In this document: positions 52,790 to 63,999 of the stretch, piece after piece
Layout: each line of letters begins with the position of its first letter
How positions within the stretch are numbered: position 1 is the stretch's first letter
Source: Solibacillus isronensis
Lineage (GTDB): Bacteria > Bacillota > Bacilli > Bacillales_A > Planococcaceae
Length of the DNA: 64,000 bases
Assembly (NCBI RefSeq): GCF_023715405.1
Contig: NZ_JAMBOC010000001.1
Location: 2,170,001-2,234,000 of the forward strand
Direction: 5' to 3'
Program-made: the position numbers and the translations under genes
Notes under the pieces: model-generated
What the model was told of the DNA's origin: nothing
Databases searched by the model: none
What the model saw: only the letters and a program-made list of their open reading frames with translations

Positions 52790-54067
52790 TTATGCATTAT
52801 TCTTTGTATTAATGACAATGGACTCTTTACGAATATTTGCTCCGATTGCACACAGCTTTTCGATTAACGAACTATAGCCGCGCTCAATATGGTAAATATC
52901 GTGAATTTCTGTTTCACCTTTTGCGATAAGTCCAGCCAATACTAATGCGGCACCTGCGCGTAAATCTGTTGCCGTTACCGTGGATCCTTCCAAAGATGCA
53001 GGTCCTTGAATGATGGCAGTATTGCCTTCAACACGAGCTTTTGCACTCATACGTCGCAGTTCATCTATATGCTTGAAACGAGCAGAATAAATCGTATCTG
53101 TAATCATCGAAGTACCTTCTGCCTGCGTCATTAATACAGATAAAGGCTGTTGAACATCAGTCGGGAATCCTGGGTAGACAAGTGTTTTCACATCAATTGC
53201 CTGCAGTTTCGTTTGCTTGGAAATAAAGATGCTTTCCTCATTCTCTTCCACAGTTACACCCATTTCGCGAAGTTTCGCTGTGACGGCTTCCATGTGAAGC
53301 GGAATAACATTATCGATGAGTACACCATCACCAATTGCTGCAGCCATAATCATAAATGTGGCTGCTTCAATCCGGTCCGGTATAATTGTATGTTTTGTAC
53401 CTTTTAGCTCATCTACACCTTCAATACGAATAACGCTCGTTCCTGCCCCTTTAATGTTGGCACCCATATTGGTTAATAGTGTTGCAACATCAATAATTTC
53501 AGGCTCTTTCGCTGCATTTTCGATTGTAGTTTTCCCTTTTGCACGCACTGCTGCCAGCATAATATTAATTGTTGCGCCGACACTTGCAACATCCAGGTAA
53601 ATTTTCGCACCGATTAGTTCTTCTGCGCGTAAATAAATGGCACCGTGCTCATTTGTTACTTTTGCTCCTAAAGCTTCAAAACCTTTAATATGTTGATCAA
53701 TTGGACGCGGCCCTAAAAAACATCCGCCTGGCATGCCGATTACCGCTTGTTTAAAACGTCCAAGCATGGCACCCATCATATAATAGGAAGCACGTAATTT
53801 TTTAACATTGCCGTTTGGCAGCGGCATCGCAACCATTTTTGATGGATCAATCTTCATCTTGCCATTTTCGAATGTTACTTCGCCGCCAATTTCTTCAAGT
53901 AGTGCCTTTAACGTCCATGCATCTGAAATCTCTGGAATTCCTCCAATGGTAACGGAAGAATCAGCCAAAATTGATGCAGGAATTAAAGCAACTGCGCTAT
54001 TTTTTGCACCGCTAACGGTTATTTTACCTTTTAGACGATTTCCGCCTTGAATTTTATAAACATCCAT
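52790..54067 (-). CDS. murZ: UDP-N-acetylglucosamine 1-carboxyvinyltransferase, second copy (MurAB/MurZ type)
   Basis: The protein has 425 residues from the ATG at 54067 (AAGGGAGA upstream). The catalytic cysteine is in [15 protein letters not shown]. It catalyses the same step as the first MurA but has only moderate identity to it. Gram-positives commonly keep two. Its place between transaldolase and glpX is that of murAB in B. subtilis, where it is dispensable. Confidence 0.95.
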   Translation of the reverse strand: MDVYKIQGGNRLKGKITVSGAKNSAVALIPASILADSSVTIGGIPEISDAWTLKALLEEIGGEVTFENGKMKIDPSKMVAMPLPNGNVKKLRASYYMMGAMLGRFKQAVIGMPGGCFLGPRPIDQHIKGFEALGAKVTNEHGAIYLRAEELIGAKIYLDVASVGATINIMLAAVRAKGKTTIENAAKEPEIIDVATLLTNMGANIKGAGTSVIRIEGVDELKGTKHTIIPDRIEAATFMIMAAAIGDGVLIDNVIPLHMEAVTAKLREMGVTVEENEESIFISKQTKLQAIDVKTLVYPGFPTDVQQPLSVLMTQAEGTSMITDTIYSARFKHIDELRRMSAKARVEGNTAIIQGPASLEGSTVTATDLRAGAALVLAGLIAKGETEIHDIYHIERGYSSLIEKLCAIGANIRKESIVINTKNNA

Positions 54068-54136
54068 TTTGTGTTCTCCCTTACATTGGACAAATTTCAC
54101 AGTAAAGTAGACTGCAACTGCTGTGAGGTATTCTTA

Positions 54137-54787
54137 TTATTTCCCTTCACGCTTTGCCCAATCCGCTAAAAATCCTTCAATTCCTTTGTCTGTTAATGGA
54201 TGATTAAACAGTTGCTGTAAAACTTTGTATGGAGTTGTTGCAATATGTGCGCCAGCTAATGCAGCTTGCGTAATATGTTGCGGGTGACGAATAGATGCGG
54301 CAATAATTTCCGTGTCAATTTCGTGGATAGCAAACATTTCCGCAATTTCACGGATTAATTCTACGCCATCTTGACCAATATCATCTAGACGTCCTAAGAA
54401 TGGAGATACATAAGAAGCGCCTGCACGTGCTGCCATCAATGCTTGGTTAGCAGAGAAAATTAATGTCACGTTCGTTTTAATCCCTTTTTCAGAGAAGTGT
54501 TTACATGCTTTTAATCCTTCCGGTGTCATTGGAAGTTTTACTGTAATATTCGGGTGAATCGCTGCCAATTCTTCCCCTTCACGAATCATTCCTTCAGCGT
54601 CTAAAGAAATTACTTCACCAGAAACCGAGCCGTTTACCAGCTCAGCAATTTCACGTAAGCGGTCGTGGAAATTCACGCCTGATTCTTTTGCAACTAATGA
54701 TGGGTTTGTCGTTACACCTGAAAGAATCCCCCAAGAGTATGCTTCTTTAATTTCGTCAAAGTTTGCTGTATCGATAAAAAATTTCAT
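54137..54787 (-). CDS. tal: Transaldolase of the fructose-6-phosphate aldolase type
   Basis: The protein has 216 residues, the short form. [16 protein letters not shown] and [13 protein letters not shown] are the family start, and the Schiff-base lysine is in [20 protein letters not shown] follows. It moves dihydroxyacetone units in the pentose phosphate pathway. It lies downstream of fbaA. Confidence 0.94.
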   Translation of the reverse strand: MKFFIDTANFDEIKEAYSWGILSGVTTNPSLVAKESGVNFHDRLREIAELVNGSVSGEVISLDAEGMIREGEELAAIHPNITVKLPMTPEGLKACKHFSEKGIKTNVTLIFSANQALMAARAGASYVSPFLGRLDDIGQDGVELIREIAEMFAIHEIDTEIIAASIRHPQHITQAALAGAHIATTPYKVLQQLFNHPLTDKGIEGFLADWAKREGK

Positions 54788-54823
54788 TATAATAGCCTCC
54801 GATTTACATTTGATTATAAAAAC

Positions 54824-54852
54824 ACATCTCGCTCAATTTGTGAACGAGATGT
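54824..54852 (-). terminator. Hairpin between fbaA and tal
   Basis: ACATCTCG (54824-54831) pairs with CGAGATGT (54845-54852), with A/T-rich flanks and a minus-strand GTTTTTATAA tail. It may limit read-through from fbaA into tal. Confidence 0.7.
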
Positions 54853-54874
54853 CTTATGTTGAAAAACACGTGTT

Positions 54875-54916
54875 CACAAAGAAAAGTACGCTTATTTTGT
54901 GCACTTTTCTTTTGTG
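54875..54916 (-). terminator. Second hairpin between fbaA and tal
   Basis: CACAAAGAAAAGT (54875-54887) pairs with ACTTTTCTTTTGTG (54903-54916), with a bulged base and a 15-nt loop. Together with the hairpin at 54824 it makes a double terminator after fbaA. Confidence 0.6.
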
Positions 54917-55007
54917 GATTCATTATTCCGCATTAATAGGTAGAATTTCTGCCTTGAAAACGTATCGGCAGATGAAGACTCCCGTGAAAGAAGGTTCACT
55001 CTATCAA

Positions 55008-55862
55008 TTAAGCTTTTCCAGAGCTGCCGAATTCGCGCATTTTACCGATTACTGTCGCTTTAATCGCTTCACGAGCTGGACCTAAATATTTACGTGGATC
55101 ATATGTTTTCTTATCATTTTCTAAAAATTCACGGATTACTTTCGTAGCCGAAATTTGGTTTTCTGTGTTGACATTAATTTTTGCTGTACCTAAAGAAATT
55201 GAACGTTGAATATCTTTTGTTGGAATACCAGTTCCACCATGTAATACTAACGGAACATCTGTCAACGTTGAGATTTCTTCCATTTCAGCAAATCCTAAGT
55301 TTGGTTCGCCTTTGTAAGGACCGTGAACAGAACCTAATGCTGGAGCTAAACAGTCAATACCTGTAGCTTCAACTAGTGCTTTACATTCCTGTGGGTTTGC
55401 GTACATAATGCCGCCAATGACACCGTCTTCCTCGCCGCCTACAGTACCAAGTTCCGCTTCAACAGATACACCTTTTGCATGTGCATACTCCACAACTTGT
55501 TTAGTCGTTTGAATATTTTCTTCGAATGGATGGTGTGAAGCGTCAATCATAACAGAAGAGAAACCAGCATCGATTGCTTCTTTACATTTATCGAAGCTTG
55601 AACCATGATCTAAATGAATTGCTACTGGAACAGTTGTTTTGTAGCTTTCCATTAAGCCTTCAACCATTTTTACTACAGCAATGAAGCCGCCCATATATTT
55701 TCCGGCACCTTCAGAAACACCTAGAATTACCGGTGATTTTTCTTCTTCTGCTGCTTGTAAAATGGCTTGTGTCCATTCCAGGTTGTTAATATTGAATTGA
55801 CCTACTGCATAACCTTCTGCTTTTGCTTTAATTAACATTTCTTTCATTGAAACTAATGCCAT
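55008..55862 (-). CDS. fbaA: Class II fructose-bisphosphate aldolase
   Basis: The protein has 284 residues. Zinc ligands are in [25 protein letters not shown] and [10 protein letters not shown]. It cleaves and forms fructose-1,6-bisphosphate in glycolysis and gluconeogenesis. Its upstream gene is spo0F, as in B. subtilis. The binding site GAGGAGG is strong. Confidence 0.97.
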   Translation of the reverse strand: MALVSMKEMLIKAKAEGYAVGQFNINNLEWTQAILQAAEEEKSPVILGVSEGAGKYMGGFIAVVKMVEGLMESYKTTVPVAIHLDHGSSFDKCKEAIDAGFSSVMIDASHHPFEENIQTTKQVVEYAHAKGVSVEAELGTVGGEEDGVIGGIMYANPQECKALVEATGIDCLAPALGSVHGPYKGEPNLGFAEMEEISTLTDVPLVLHGGTGIPTKDIQRSISLGTAKINVNTENQISATKVIREFLENDKKTYDPRKYLGPAREAIKATVIGKMREFGSSGKA

Positions 55863-56007
55863 TATTAAAATCCTCCTCGAAGATACATAAATAGTTTGCT
55901 GCTAGAAAAACATAGTTTGCGCAAAATGCTTTTTTTAAGTATTTTTTTCATCGTCTATTCCATGCAAAATCACATGAATTGACAAAAACATTTAGATTAA
56001 TCATAAC

Positions 56008-56034
56008 AAAAACAGACAGTATGCGCTACTGCCT
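56008..56034 (-). terminator. Terminator after spo0F
   Basis: AGACAGTA (56014-56021) pairs with TACTGCCT (56027-56034), one pair being a wobble. The minus strand continues GTTTTTGTT. It lies 16 bases past the spo0F stop. Confidence 0.75.
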
Positions 56035-56049
56035 GCTCGCCTGTTTCAT

Positions 56050-56421
56050 TTATATTTTTTCAGTCTTTTCTACTAGTTTATTAACTTCATCACGTACTTC
56101 AAAAATATTAAAAGGTTTGGTAAAGTATTTTATCACACCTAATTCGTTCGCTCTGTCCATCATATGCTGTTCCACATAAGCAGTCATCATCATTACAGGT
56201 AGCTCCGGGTGATCTTCTTTCAAACGGGCTAAAATCTCCAGTCCGTCCATTCCGGGTATTTTCATATCCAGCAGGACGCAATCGAGAGCATTTTCCTGTG
56301 CAATTTTTATTGCGTCAAATCCGTTTGCCGCTAGATAAGTTGTGAATCCTTCTTTTTTAAATACTTCATTTAGAAGCATCCTTATTCCCTGCTGATCATC
56401 TACTATTAGTATCCCCTTCAA
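56050..56421 (-). CDS. spo0F: Sporulation phosphorelay response regulator Spo0F
   Basis: The protein has 123 residues, a lone receiver domain with no output domain. The acidic pocket is VDDQ (near 9-11), the phosphorylated aspartate is in LLDMKIPGMDG, then MMTAYVE and the lysine in YFTKPFN. It takes phosphate from sporulation kinases and passes it to Spo0B. It is preceded by a divergent structured element. Confidence 0.96.
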   Translation of the reverse strand: MKGILIVDDQQGIRMLLNEVFKKEGFTTYLAANGFDAIKIAQENALDCVLLDMKIPGMDGLEILARLKEDHPELPVMMMTAYVEQHMMDRANELGVIKYFTKPFNIFEVRDEVNKLVEKTEKI

Positions 56422-56450
56422 TGTGATCCCCCATTATAATAATAATTTAT

Positions 56451-56583
56451 CCCGGATTAACGGGTAGTAAGACTCCCGCCTCTGTACTTATCAAGGGCGA
56501 AAAGGATAGGCGGGAGATCAACTACCCATAAATGCCCGATTGGTTCAACTAACAATCAGTGGGCAAGAACCCCCCACTGATTG
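56451..56583. repeat. Palindromic structured element between spo0F and ywjG
   Basis: Two strong stem-loops. The first is nested: GGGTAGT (56462-56468) with ACTACCC (56521-56527), enclosing CTCCCGCCT (56473-56481) with AGGCGGGAG (56508-56516). The second is CAATCAGTGGG (56553-56563) with CCCACTGATTG (56573-56583), 11 perfect pairs. CCCG at 56451 can compete for the first stem. No open frame. It could be a dispersed repeat, the end of a transposable element or a structured RNA; I cannot name it. Confidence 0.65.
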
Positions 56584-56702
56584 AAGTTTCACTTTATATA
56601 AGTTACATTCTATTACTAAATTGATTTCCCCTCTTTTATCGAGAGAGTTTGTGCTTTTGCTTTTTTATGTGCACAATTTTATAATAACTTTGAGGTGTTA
56701 AT

Positions 56703-57275
56703 ATGTCTAAAATTTTAACTACGCAATTAACAGGTCTTCTACAGCGCATTCAGCAAACTGAAGAAGAATCTATTGAAGAAACTGCAAGATTATTGGCACA
56801 GGCAGCAATTGGGCAAGGAACAATTTACTTTGCGGCATTTGGTGAAATGAAAGCTGTTGCAATAAATGCAGAGCTTGGTGAAGGTAAATTTGCTAAGTTT
56901 GCACGCTATACAGAAAATGTTGAACTTTTGCCTGCTGACCGTGTAATTATTTTTACTCGACACGCAACAGATGAACAAGCATTAAAACTTGCTCAGCAAC
57001 TGCATGCAGAGTTTATCCCATTTGCGGCTGTCGCAAGTGAAATGGCCGGCGATGAAAATCCGTTAAGCGATCTTGCTTATACGTATATTTCATTGAAAGT
57101 GCGCGGTGGCATTTTGCCGCATCCTACAAAGCTCGGCGAACGCATCGTATTTCCACATCTTATTGCAGCTTTATATATTTATGAAGCAATTAAGATGGAA
57201 TTCGACGAAATGCTCGTGGACGATGATGAAGAGGACGACGAATTAATGGACAGCCATCCGTCTCCATTCGCATAA
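56703..57275 (+). CDS. ywjG: DUF2529 family protein YwjG
   Basis: The protein has 190 residues. An alpha/beta fold resembling SIS-type sugar-phosphate domains (IYFAAFGEMKAVAINAE, DRVIIFTRHATDE) is followed by LRVGGILPHP-like KVRGGILPHPTKLGERI and a very acidic C-terminus (VDDDEEDDELMDSHP). Function unknown. It is the only plus-strand gene in this half of the window and is divergent from spo0F. Confidence 0.8.
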   Translation: MSKILTTQLTGLLQRIQQTEEESIEETARLLAQAAIGQGTIYFAAFGEMKAVAINAELGEGKFAKFARYTENVELLPADRVIIFTRHATDEQALKLAQQLHAEFIPFAAVASEMAGDENPLSDLAYTYISLKVRGGILPHPTKLGERIVFPHLIAALYIYEAIKMEFDEMLVDDDEEDDELMDSHPSPFA

Positions 57276-57281
57276 TTTATT

Positions 57282-57320
57282 GACGACTCTTAATCCATAC
57301 TGGTATGGGGGTCGTCTTTT
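57282..57320 (+). terminator. Terminator after ywjG
   Basis: GACGAC/GTCGTC and CCATAC/GTATGG pair with an internal loop. The plus-strand tail is TTTTATATTTTTAT. Confidence 0.75.
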
Positions 57321-57382
57321 ATATTTTTATATTTATATGTGCCTCTCTTTGATTAGAAGGTAAATTAGTTGTTCGGAGTGAA

Positions 57383-57508
57383 GGCGGCGACTCCCAGGGG
57401 CCAAGCACGTGGAAGAGACTTGGAACAAAAGCTAGGAGCGCCACGTCCTGTGGCAACGCTTTTGTGACCAACATCGTGTTGGCCTCGTGCCCCAGGAAAG
57501 CGTCCGCC
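57383..57508. repeat. GC-rich multi-branched intergenic repeat
   Basis: Outer pairs are GGCGG (57383-57387) with CCGCC (57504-57508), GGGG with CCCC and GCACG (57405-57409) with CGTGC (57486-57490). They enclose two hairpins, ACAAAAGC/GCTTTTGT (57425-57432, 57458-57465) and CCAACA/TGTTGG (57468-57473, 57477-57482). The ends (GGCGACTCC and GAAAGCGTCCGCC) resemble dispersed repeats common in Bacillales. An overlapping minus-strand frame is not a gene. Confidence 0.6.
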
Positions 57509-57547
57509 GTAACGGAGAACAACGGATACAAAATAGGTATACAAATT

Positions 57548-57588
57548 AAGCAGCTCAAACTTTACTATCGTAAAATTGAGCTGCTTTT
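57548..57588 (-). terminator. Terminator after pyrG
   Basis: AAGCAGCTCAA (57548-57558) pairs with TTGAGCTGCTT (57576-57586) around a 17-nt loop, 30 bases past the pyrG stop. The plus-strand side has TTTTAATTTT and the minus side AATTTG. Confidence 0.75.
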
Positions 57589-57617
57589 AATTTTGGAGCT
57601 ACTTTTGCCCCAACTCT

Positions 57618-59249
<1,632 letters not shown>

Positions 59250-59323
59250 TTAGAAAAACACTCTATTGCTTCCTAAATGCAAGGGAATGTTTTTCTAATT
59301 AAAAACGCATGAAAAAATAAAAA

Positions 59324-59430
59324 ACGCTCCTCCTGCACTATTTTGCAGGGGGAGCGTATAACTTATACGGTCAATCTCCTCTTTAAAGGAGCCCAAGTAA
59401 AAGATTATACGGAACTGAAATAGAAGTCAA
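59324..59430 (-). promoter_or_regulatory. pyrG promoter and CTP-sensing attenuator
   Basis: The minus strand shows TTGACT (59425-59430), TATAAT (59404-59409; 15-nt spacer) and then the initial transcribed sequence GGGCTCC starting at 59394. The terminator is ACGCTCCTCCTGCA (59324-59337) with TGCAGGGGGAGCGT (59344-59357) and a TTTTTTATTTTTT tail. In B. subtilis, low CTP makes RNA polymerase add extra G at this start, and the G-run pairs with the C-rich terminator arm to block termination. All parts are present here. Operation in this organism is inferred from the family mechanism. Confidence 0.85.
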
Positions 59431-59459
59431 GCACTTTCAATTTCCAATGTGAAAATTGA

Positions 59460-60047
59460 TTACTTTAAATCTTCGTCTTCTTCTAATTCCTCATCTAACT
59501 CTTCGTCTATTTCTTCTTCATCATCCTCGATAATAAATGTATCATCTTCATCGATTATTTCTTCATCGATGTCAGGATCGATTTCTTCAATATCTTCTTC
59601 TACGAAGTCGATTTCCTCATCCACTTCTTCCTCTTCTTCGTCGTCAACGAATTCATCGTAATCTTCCTCGAATAATACATCCTCTTCTTCAAGGTCGATA
59701 ACTTCATCTTCATCTTCGTCGTCAACAGCTTTTGCTTTCTTCTTACGTGTCTTAATTGTTGGCGCTGTTTCTTCTTCGATTGTTTCTACTTTATACCACT
59801 CACGTAAACCCCAGCCATTTTCTTGGTTTAATAAAAAGCGGCCTTCTACGTTTAAGTCAGTATAAAATTGTACTAAACGGGATTTTAAATCTTCATCCGA
59901 AATACCATTTAATGCTTGAATACCTTTTAATAATTCATTTAACGGCATTGCTTGTTTTTTATCTTCTAATAGTGCGTATGCTAAGTCGATTAATGACTCT
60001 TCTGCTAATTGTTCATCTGTCATACCACGAAAGTTCAAATCGTGCAC
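59460..60047 (-). CDS. rpoE: RNA polymerase delta subunit
   Basis: The protein has 195 residues. The N-terminal HARE-HTH domain (about 8-92; SLIDLAYALLEDKKQAMPLN, NGWGLREWY) is followed by a basic hinge (KTRKKKAKA) and a tail of about 85 residues that is almost only Asp, Glu and Ile. It promotes polymerase recycling and promoter selectivity. The start is GTG 60047, close to GGAAAGGA; a TTG at 60038 has better spacing and is an alternative. Confidence 0.94.
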   Translation of the reverse strand: MHDLNFRGMTDEQLAEESLIDLAYALLEDKKQAMPLNELLKGIQALNGISDEDLKSRLVQFYTDLNVEGRFLLNQENGWGLREWYKVETIEEETAPTIKTRKKKAKAVDDEDEDEVIDLEEEDVLFEEDYDEFVDDEEEEEVDEEIDFVEEDIEEIDPDIDEEIIDEDDTFIIEDDEEEIDEELDEELEEDEDLK

Positions 60048-60232
60048 GTCCTTTCCATTCTTACATGTCTATTTATCAATTACGACTCGGCGTAATTGCG
60101 TTTGGATTCGTCTTCCAAATCCTTAACATCTGCCGAAGATCTTATACCCGCTCTTGTCGTTGCTTGTACAACAACTGGATGGATATAAGCATAATACCCA
60201 TTATATACAAACATGCTATCACTATGCTAGTT

Positions 60233-60391
60233 TCATTTCTTGTTTTTTAAATTTGTTACTTTTTTATAGGCAACAAAAAATAAAATGAAGGATAAAAGCA
60301 GCAAAGGGATTGCTGCTAGTTGTCGGTTATATAAAAAGAAGGTTGCGATTAGGCATGCTAAAATTAAAATATAATGTACATACTGTTGCAC
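60233..60391 (-). CDS. Small two-helix membrane protein (52 residues)
   Basis: A short frame from GTG 60391, with GGAAGGTG about seven bases upstream, to TGA 60235-60233. It reads MQQYVHYILILACLIATFF, a short YNRQLAA loop, then IPLLLLSFILFFVAYKK, and ends TNLKNKK. Two membrane helices are predicted, with a basic C-terminus. It lies between icmF and rpoE and is on the same strand. No family is recognised. The good binding site, hydrophobic design and stop suggest a real gene. A second hydrophobic mini-frame just downstream (about 60140-60220) has no clear start. Confidence 0.65.
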   Translation of the reverse strand: MQQYVHYILILACLIATFFLYNRQLAAIPLLLLSFILFFVAYKKVTNLKNKK

Positions 60392-60562
60392 TATTGCGCA
60401 CCTTCCTTCATCAGATCGTCCATGTATTTACTAGTATAACGAAAATTTCCGCACTCGTGGTATTCTAAGTTCATTTTTTTGCATTTTTTACTAATAACTA
60501 AGTAAATAAGGCTAGTTATTAAGTTGTTTTCCGCATGCTACAAACAATAAATCTGTTATCCC

Positions 60563-63500
60563 CTACATATTTCGGCGGTATTGGCCGCCTACTTCATAGA
60601 GGGCCTGTGTAATTTGGCCAAGGCTCGCTACTTTAACCGTTTCCATTAATTCTTCAAAAATATTGCCACCTGTTTTAGCTACTTCTTTTAATCGATCAAG
60701 CGCTTTTTGGCTATTGTCCGCATTTGATTCTTTAAAGCTTGCCAAGTTTGCAATTTGCAAATCTTTTTCTTCTTTAGAAGCACGTGCGATCTCCATGTTA
60801 TCGATTGCTTCTTCAGATGGCGGATTCGGGTTTAAATACGTGTTCACGCCAATAATCGGCAGTTGTCCTGAATGTTTTAAATGCTCATAGTGCATCGATT
60901 CTTCCTGGATTTTTCCGCGCTGATACTGTGTTTCCATCGCACCAAGTACCCCGCCGCGATCATTCATGCGATCAAACTCTTCCAGCACCTTCTCTTCCAC
61001 CAGCTGTGTAAGCTCTTCAATAATGAATGCCCCTTGTAACGGGTTTTCGTTTTTCGATAAGCCGTGCTCTTTTGTAATAATCATTTGAATCGCCATCGCG
61101 CGGCGTACCGATTCTTCTGTAGGCGTTGTAATTGCCTCATCGTACGCATTCGTATGCAGTGAGTTACAGTTATCCTGTAATGCCATTAATGCCTGCAGTG
61201 TTGTACGAATATCATTGAAGTCGATTTCCTGTGCATGCAGACTGCGGCCCGATGTTTGAATATGATACTTCAGCTTTTGCGAGCGGTCATTTGCGCCGTA
61301 CTTTTCACGCATGACAACAGCCCAGATGCGACGTGCTACACGACCGATGACTGTATATTCAGGGTCAAGACCGTTCGAGAAGAAGAAACTTAAGTTCGGT
61401 GCAAAATCATCGATATTCATACCGCGGCTTAAATAATATTCAACATACGTAAAGCCGTTTGCCAATGTAAATGCAAGCTGCGAAATCGGATTCGCCCCGG
61501 CTTCGGCAATATGGTAGCCCGAAATGGATACCGAGTAGTAGTTTCTTACTTTATGATCGATGAAATATTGCTGGATATCGCCCATCATACGCAGCGCAAA
61601 TTCAGTTGAGAAGATACAAGTATTTTGCCCCTGATCCTCTTTTAATATATCTGCCTGTACGGTACCGCGCACCACTTGCAATGTCTGTTCACGCGTTTCT
61701 ATAAATTCTTCCACCGTTAAAGTACGGCCCAACTCCAGTTCACGCTTTTGTACTTGCTGGTCGATTGCTGTATTCATAAACATTGCCAGAATAATCGGAG
61801 CAGGTCCATTAATCGTCATCGATACAGATGTAGAAGGTGCACATAAATCAAAGCCCGCATAAAGTTTCTTCATATCATCCAATGTACAGATGCTTACACC
61901 AGACTCCCCGACTTTTCCGTAAATATCAGGACGTGTATGTGGATCTTCCCCGTATAATGTTACCGAATCGAATGCCGTCGATAAACGCTTCGCATCATCA
62001 TCTTTTGATAAGTAGTGGAAACGCTTATTTGTACGTTCTGGAGTTCCTTCACCAGCAAATTGACGCTTCGGATCTTCTCCCTCTCGTTTGAACGGGAAAA
62101 CCCCTGCTGTATACGGGAATTCACCTGGTACATTTTCTTTATACACCCAGCGTAAAACTTCGCCGTAATCTTTAAAGTTCGGCAGCGCGACTTTTGGAAT
62201 TTTCAAGCCTGAAAGCGATTCGGTACGTAAAATTGTTTTAATCTCCTTATCACGCACTTTCGTAATAAGTTCGTCGCCAGCGTAAGCTTCTTTTAATTCA
62301 TTCCAATTTTTCAGTATACGCTTCGACTCCGCAGTTAATTCATTTTGAACGCCTTCCAGTAAAGAATCAATTGATGCAGTTAATGCTGTTTCACTTTCCG
62401 GAAGCAGTGCTTTCGTTCCTTCAAGCTGATACCACTTCGTTGCCAGTAATGCCTGCTGTTCCGCATGCTTATGATAATTTCTGATCGTTTCCGAGATTTC
62501 GCGCAAGTAATAGCGACGGTCATTCGGAATAACAATGTTTTGCTTTTGTGTTTTCACAAATTGCTCATACGAAGTTTCCCAATCTAAACCGAACTTTTCA
62601 TTAATTTTCGCTACAAGAGCCGCAAATAATGAGTTCGTACCTAAATCGTTGAACTGTGAAGCGATCGTCCCGAATACAGGCATATGATCAAGCGGTTCTT
62701 CCCATAGTTCACGTGAACGCTGGTATTGTTTCTGAACTTGACGCAATGCATCTTCAGAGCCTTTTCGTTCAAACTTGTTGATCGCAATCAAATCCGCAAA
62801 ATCGATCATATCGATTTTTTCAAGCTGTGTCGGGGCACCGAATTCGCTCGTCATTACATACATCGAAAGGTCTGTATGTTTCGTAATTTCAGCATCGCCT
62901 TGCCCGATACCACTTGTTTCAACAAGGATTAAATCAAATCCTGCTGTGCGTACAACATCGAGTACATCACCAATCGAACTTGATAATTCCGTATGCGAGC
63001 CGCGTGTTGCCAAACTGCGCATATAAACACGGTTATTAAAGATGGCATTCATACGGATACGGTCACCTAATAAAGCCCCGCCTGTTTTTTGTTTTGTCGG
63101 GTCAACCGATATAATCGCAAGTTTTTTATCCGGGAATTCTTGCAGGAATCGGCGGATCAGTTCGTCTGTCAACGAAGATTTCCCTGCACCGCCTGTACCT
63201 GTAATCCCAACTACCGGTGTGTTTAAACTTTTAGTTCGTGCAAGCTGCAGCATTTCTTCAATTTCTGTATCCCCGCCAACTTCGGCAGCTGTAATTAAAT
63301 TCGCCAAAATTTCCGGCGTATCGGTCGAAAGTTTTTCCAAAAGTTCTTTGTAATTTCCTTTTAGTGTAGAAAAATCTGCACCTTCAAGCTTTTTGTTTAT
63401 CATCCCTTGTAAACCTAATTGGCGCCCATCTTCCGGTGAAAAAATGCCGGCAATGCCGTAATCATGCAGTTCCTTAATTTCGCGCGGCAATATTACACCA

Positions 63501-63805
63501 CCGCCGCCACCGTAAATTTTAATATGTGGTGCCCCTTTTTCGCGAAGCAGATCGTACATATATTTGAAATATTCAATATGACCGCCCTGATATGAAGATA
63601 GTGCCACCCCTTGCGCATCTTCCTGTATTGCAGCATTCACCACTTCCTCAACGGAACGGTTGTGGCCTAAATGAATAACTTCTGCTCCACTTGACTGTAA
63701 AATTCGGCGCATAATATTTATTGAAGCATCATGCCCATCAAAAAGGCTCGATGCTGTGACAAAGCGAATATGATTTTTTGGTTTGTATACTTCAGTTTTC
63801 CCCAT
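60563..63805 (-). CDS. icmF: Fused isobutyryl-CoA mutase IcmF
   Basis: The protein has 1080 residues and three parts. A B12-binding domain (1-145; [16 protein letters not shown] supplies the cobalt-binding His) is followed by a MeaI-type G-protein chaperone with [25 protein letters not shown] and NKFERKG (about 185-420). A TIM-barrel mutase domain occupies the rest ([38 protein letters not shown]). It interconverts isobutyryl-CoA and butyryl-CoA with adenosylcobalamin, and the G-domain guards cofactor loading. It follows a probable TetR regulator. Start ATG 63805 has AAAGGGG eight bases upstream. Confidence 0.95.
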   Translation of the reverse strand: MGKTEVYKPKNHIRFVTASSLFDGHDASINIMRRILQSSGAEVIHLGHNRSVEEVVNAAIQEDAQGVALSSYQGGHIEYFKYMYDLLREKGAPHIKIYGGGGGVILPREIKELHDYGIAGIFSPEDGRQLGLQGMINKKLEGADFSTLKGNYKELLEKLSTDTPEILANLITAAEVGGDTEIEEMLQLARTKSLNTPVVGITGTGGAGKSSLTDELIRRFLQEFPDKKLAIISVDPTKQKTGGALLGDRIRMNAIFNNRVYMRSLATRGSHTELSSSIGDVLDVVRTAGFDLILVETSGIGQGDAEITKHTDLSMYVMTSEFGAPTQLEKIDMIDFADLIAINKFERKGSEDALRQVQKQYQRSRELWEEPLDHMPVFGTIASQFNDLGTNSLFAALVAKINEKFGLDWETSYEQFVKTQKQNIVIPNDRRYYLREISETIRNYHKHAEQQALLATKWYQLEGTKALLPESETALTASIDSLLEGVQNELTAESKRILKNWNELKEAYAGDELITKVRDKEIKTILRTESLSGLKIPKVALPNFKDYGEVLRWVYKENVPGEFPYTAGVFPFKREGEDPKRQFAGEGTPERTNKRFHYLSKDDDAKRLSTAFDSVTLYGEDPHTRPDIYGKVGESGVSICTLDDMKKLYAGFDLCAPSTSVSMTINGPAPIILAMFMNTAIDQQVQKRELELGRTLTVEEFIETREQTLQVVRGTVQADILKEDQGQNTCIFSTEFALRMMGDIQQYFIDHKVRNYYSVSISGYHIAEAGANPISQLAFTLANGFTYVEYYLSRGMNIDDFAPNLSFFFSNGLDPEYTVIGRVARRIWAVVMREKYGANDRSQKLKYHIQTSGRSLHAQEIDFNDIRTTLQALMALQDNCNSLHTNAYDEAITTPTEESVRRAMAIQMIITKEHGLSKNENPLQGAFIIEELTQLVEEKVLEEFDRMNDRGGVLGAMETQYQRGKIQEESMHYEHLKHSGQLPIIGVNTYLNPNPPSEEAIDNMEIARASKEEKDLQIANLASFKESNADNSQKALDRLKEVAKTGGNIFEELMETVKVASLGQITQALYEVGGQYRRNM

Positions 63806-63897
63806 TTTAATAACCCCTTTGTTATGTTGGAATAATGAAAAATAGCCATGCGAAGCAAACTGTTTGACTAGTTGCTCTACATGGCGATTCTCCTTTC

Positions 63898-63999
63898 CTA
63901 ATTTTCAAACTGCATAATGCCTTGTAAAAACATTGTTGTTTGCAATTTTATATATTGATCGATCGTGTATCGTTTTTGCAGTGCCCACTTACGGAATGC
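63898..63999 (-). CDS. C-terminal end of a probable TetR-family regulator (5' part beyond window)
   Basis: Only the last 33 codons and the TAG stop are inside the window: [20 protein letters not shown] then [14 protein letters not shown] helical C-terminus ending in LxGIM is compatible with the ligand-binding domain of TetR proteins that control acyl-CoA genes. The identification rests on style and on its place upstream of icmF, so it is tentative. Confidence 0.45.
   Translation of the reverse strand, partial: AFRKWALQKRYTIDQYIKLQTTMFLQGIMQFEN

Noticed and set aside
57319-57558. Minus-strand frame of 79 codons
   Set aside because: It lies across the structured GC-rich repeat and has no start signal.
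59449-59661. Plus-strand frame made almost only of serine
   Set aside because: It is the complement of the acidic tail of rpoE (GAA/GAT codons read backwards) and has no ribosome-binding site.
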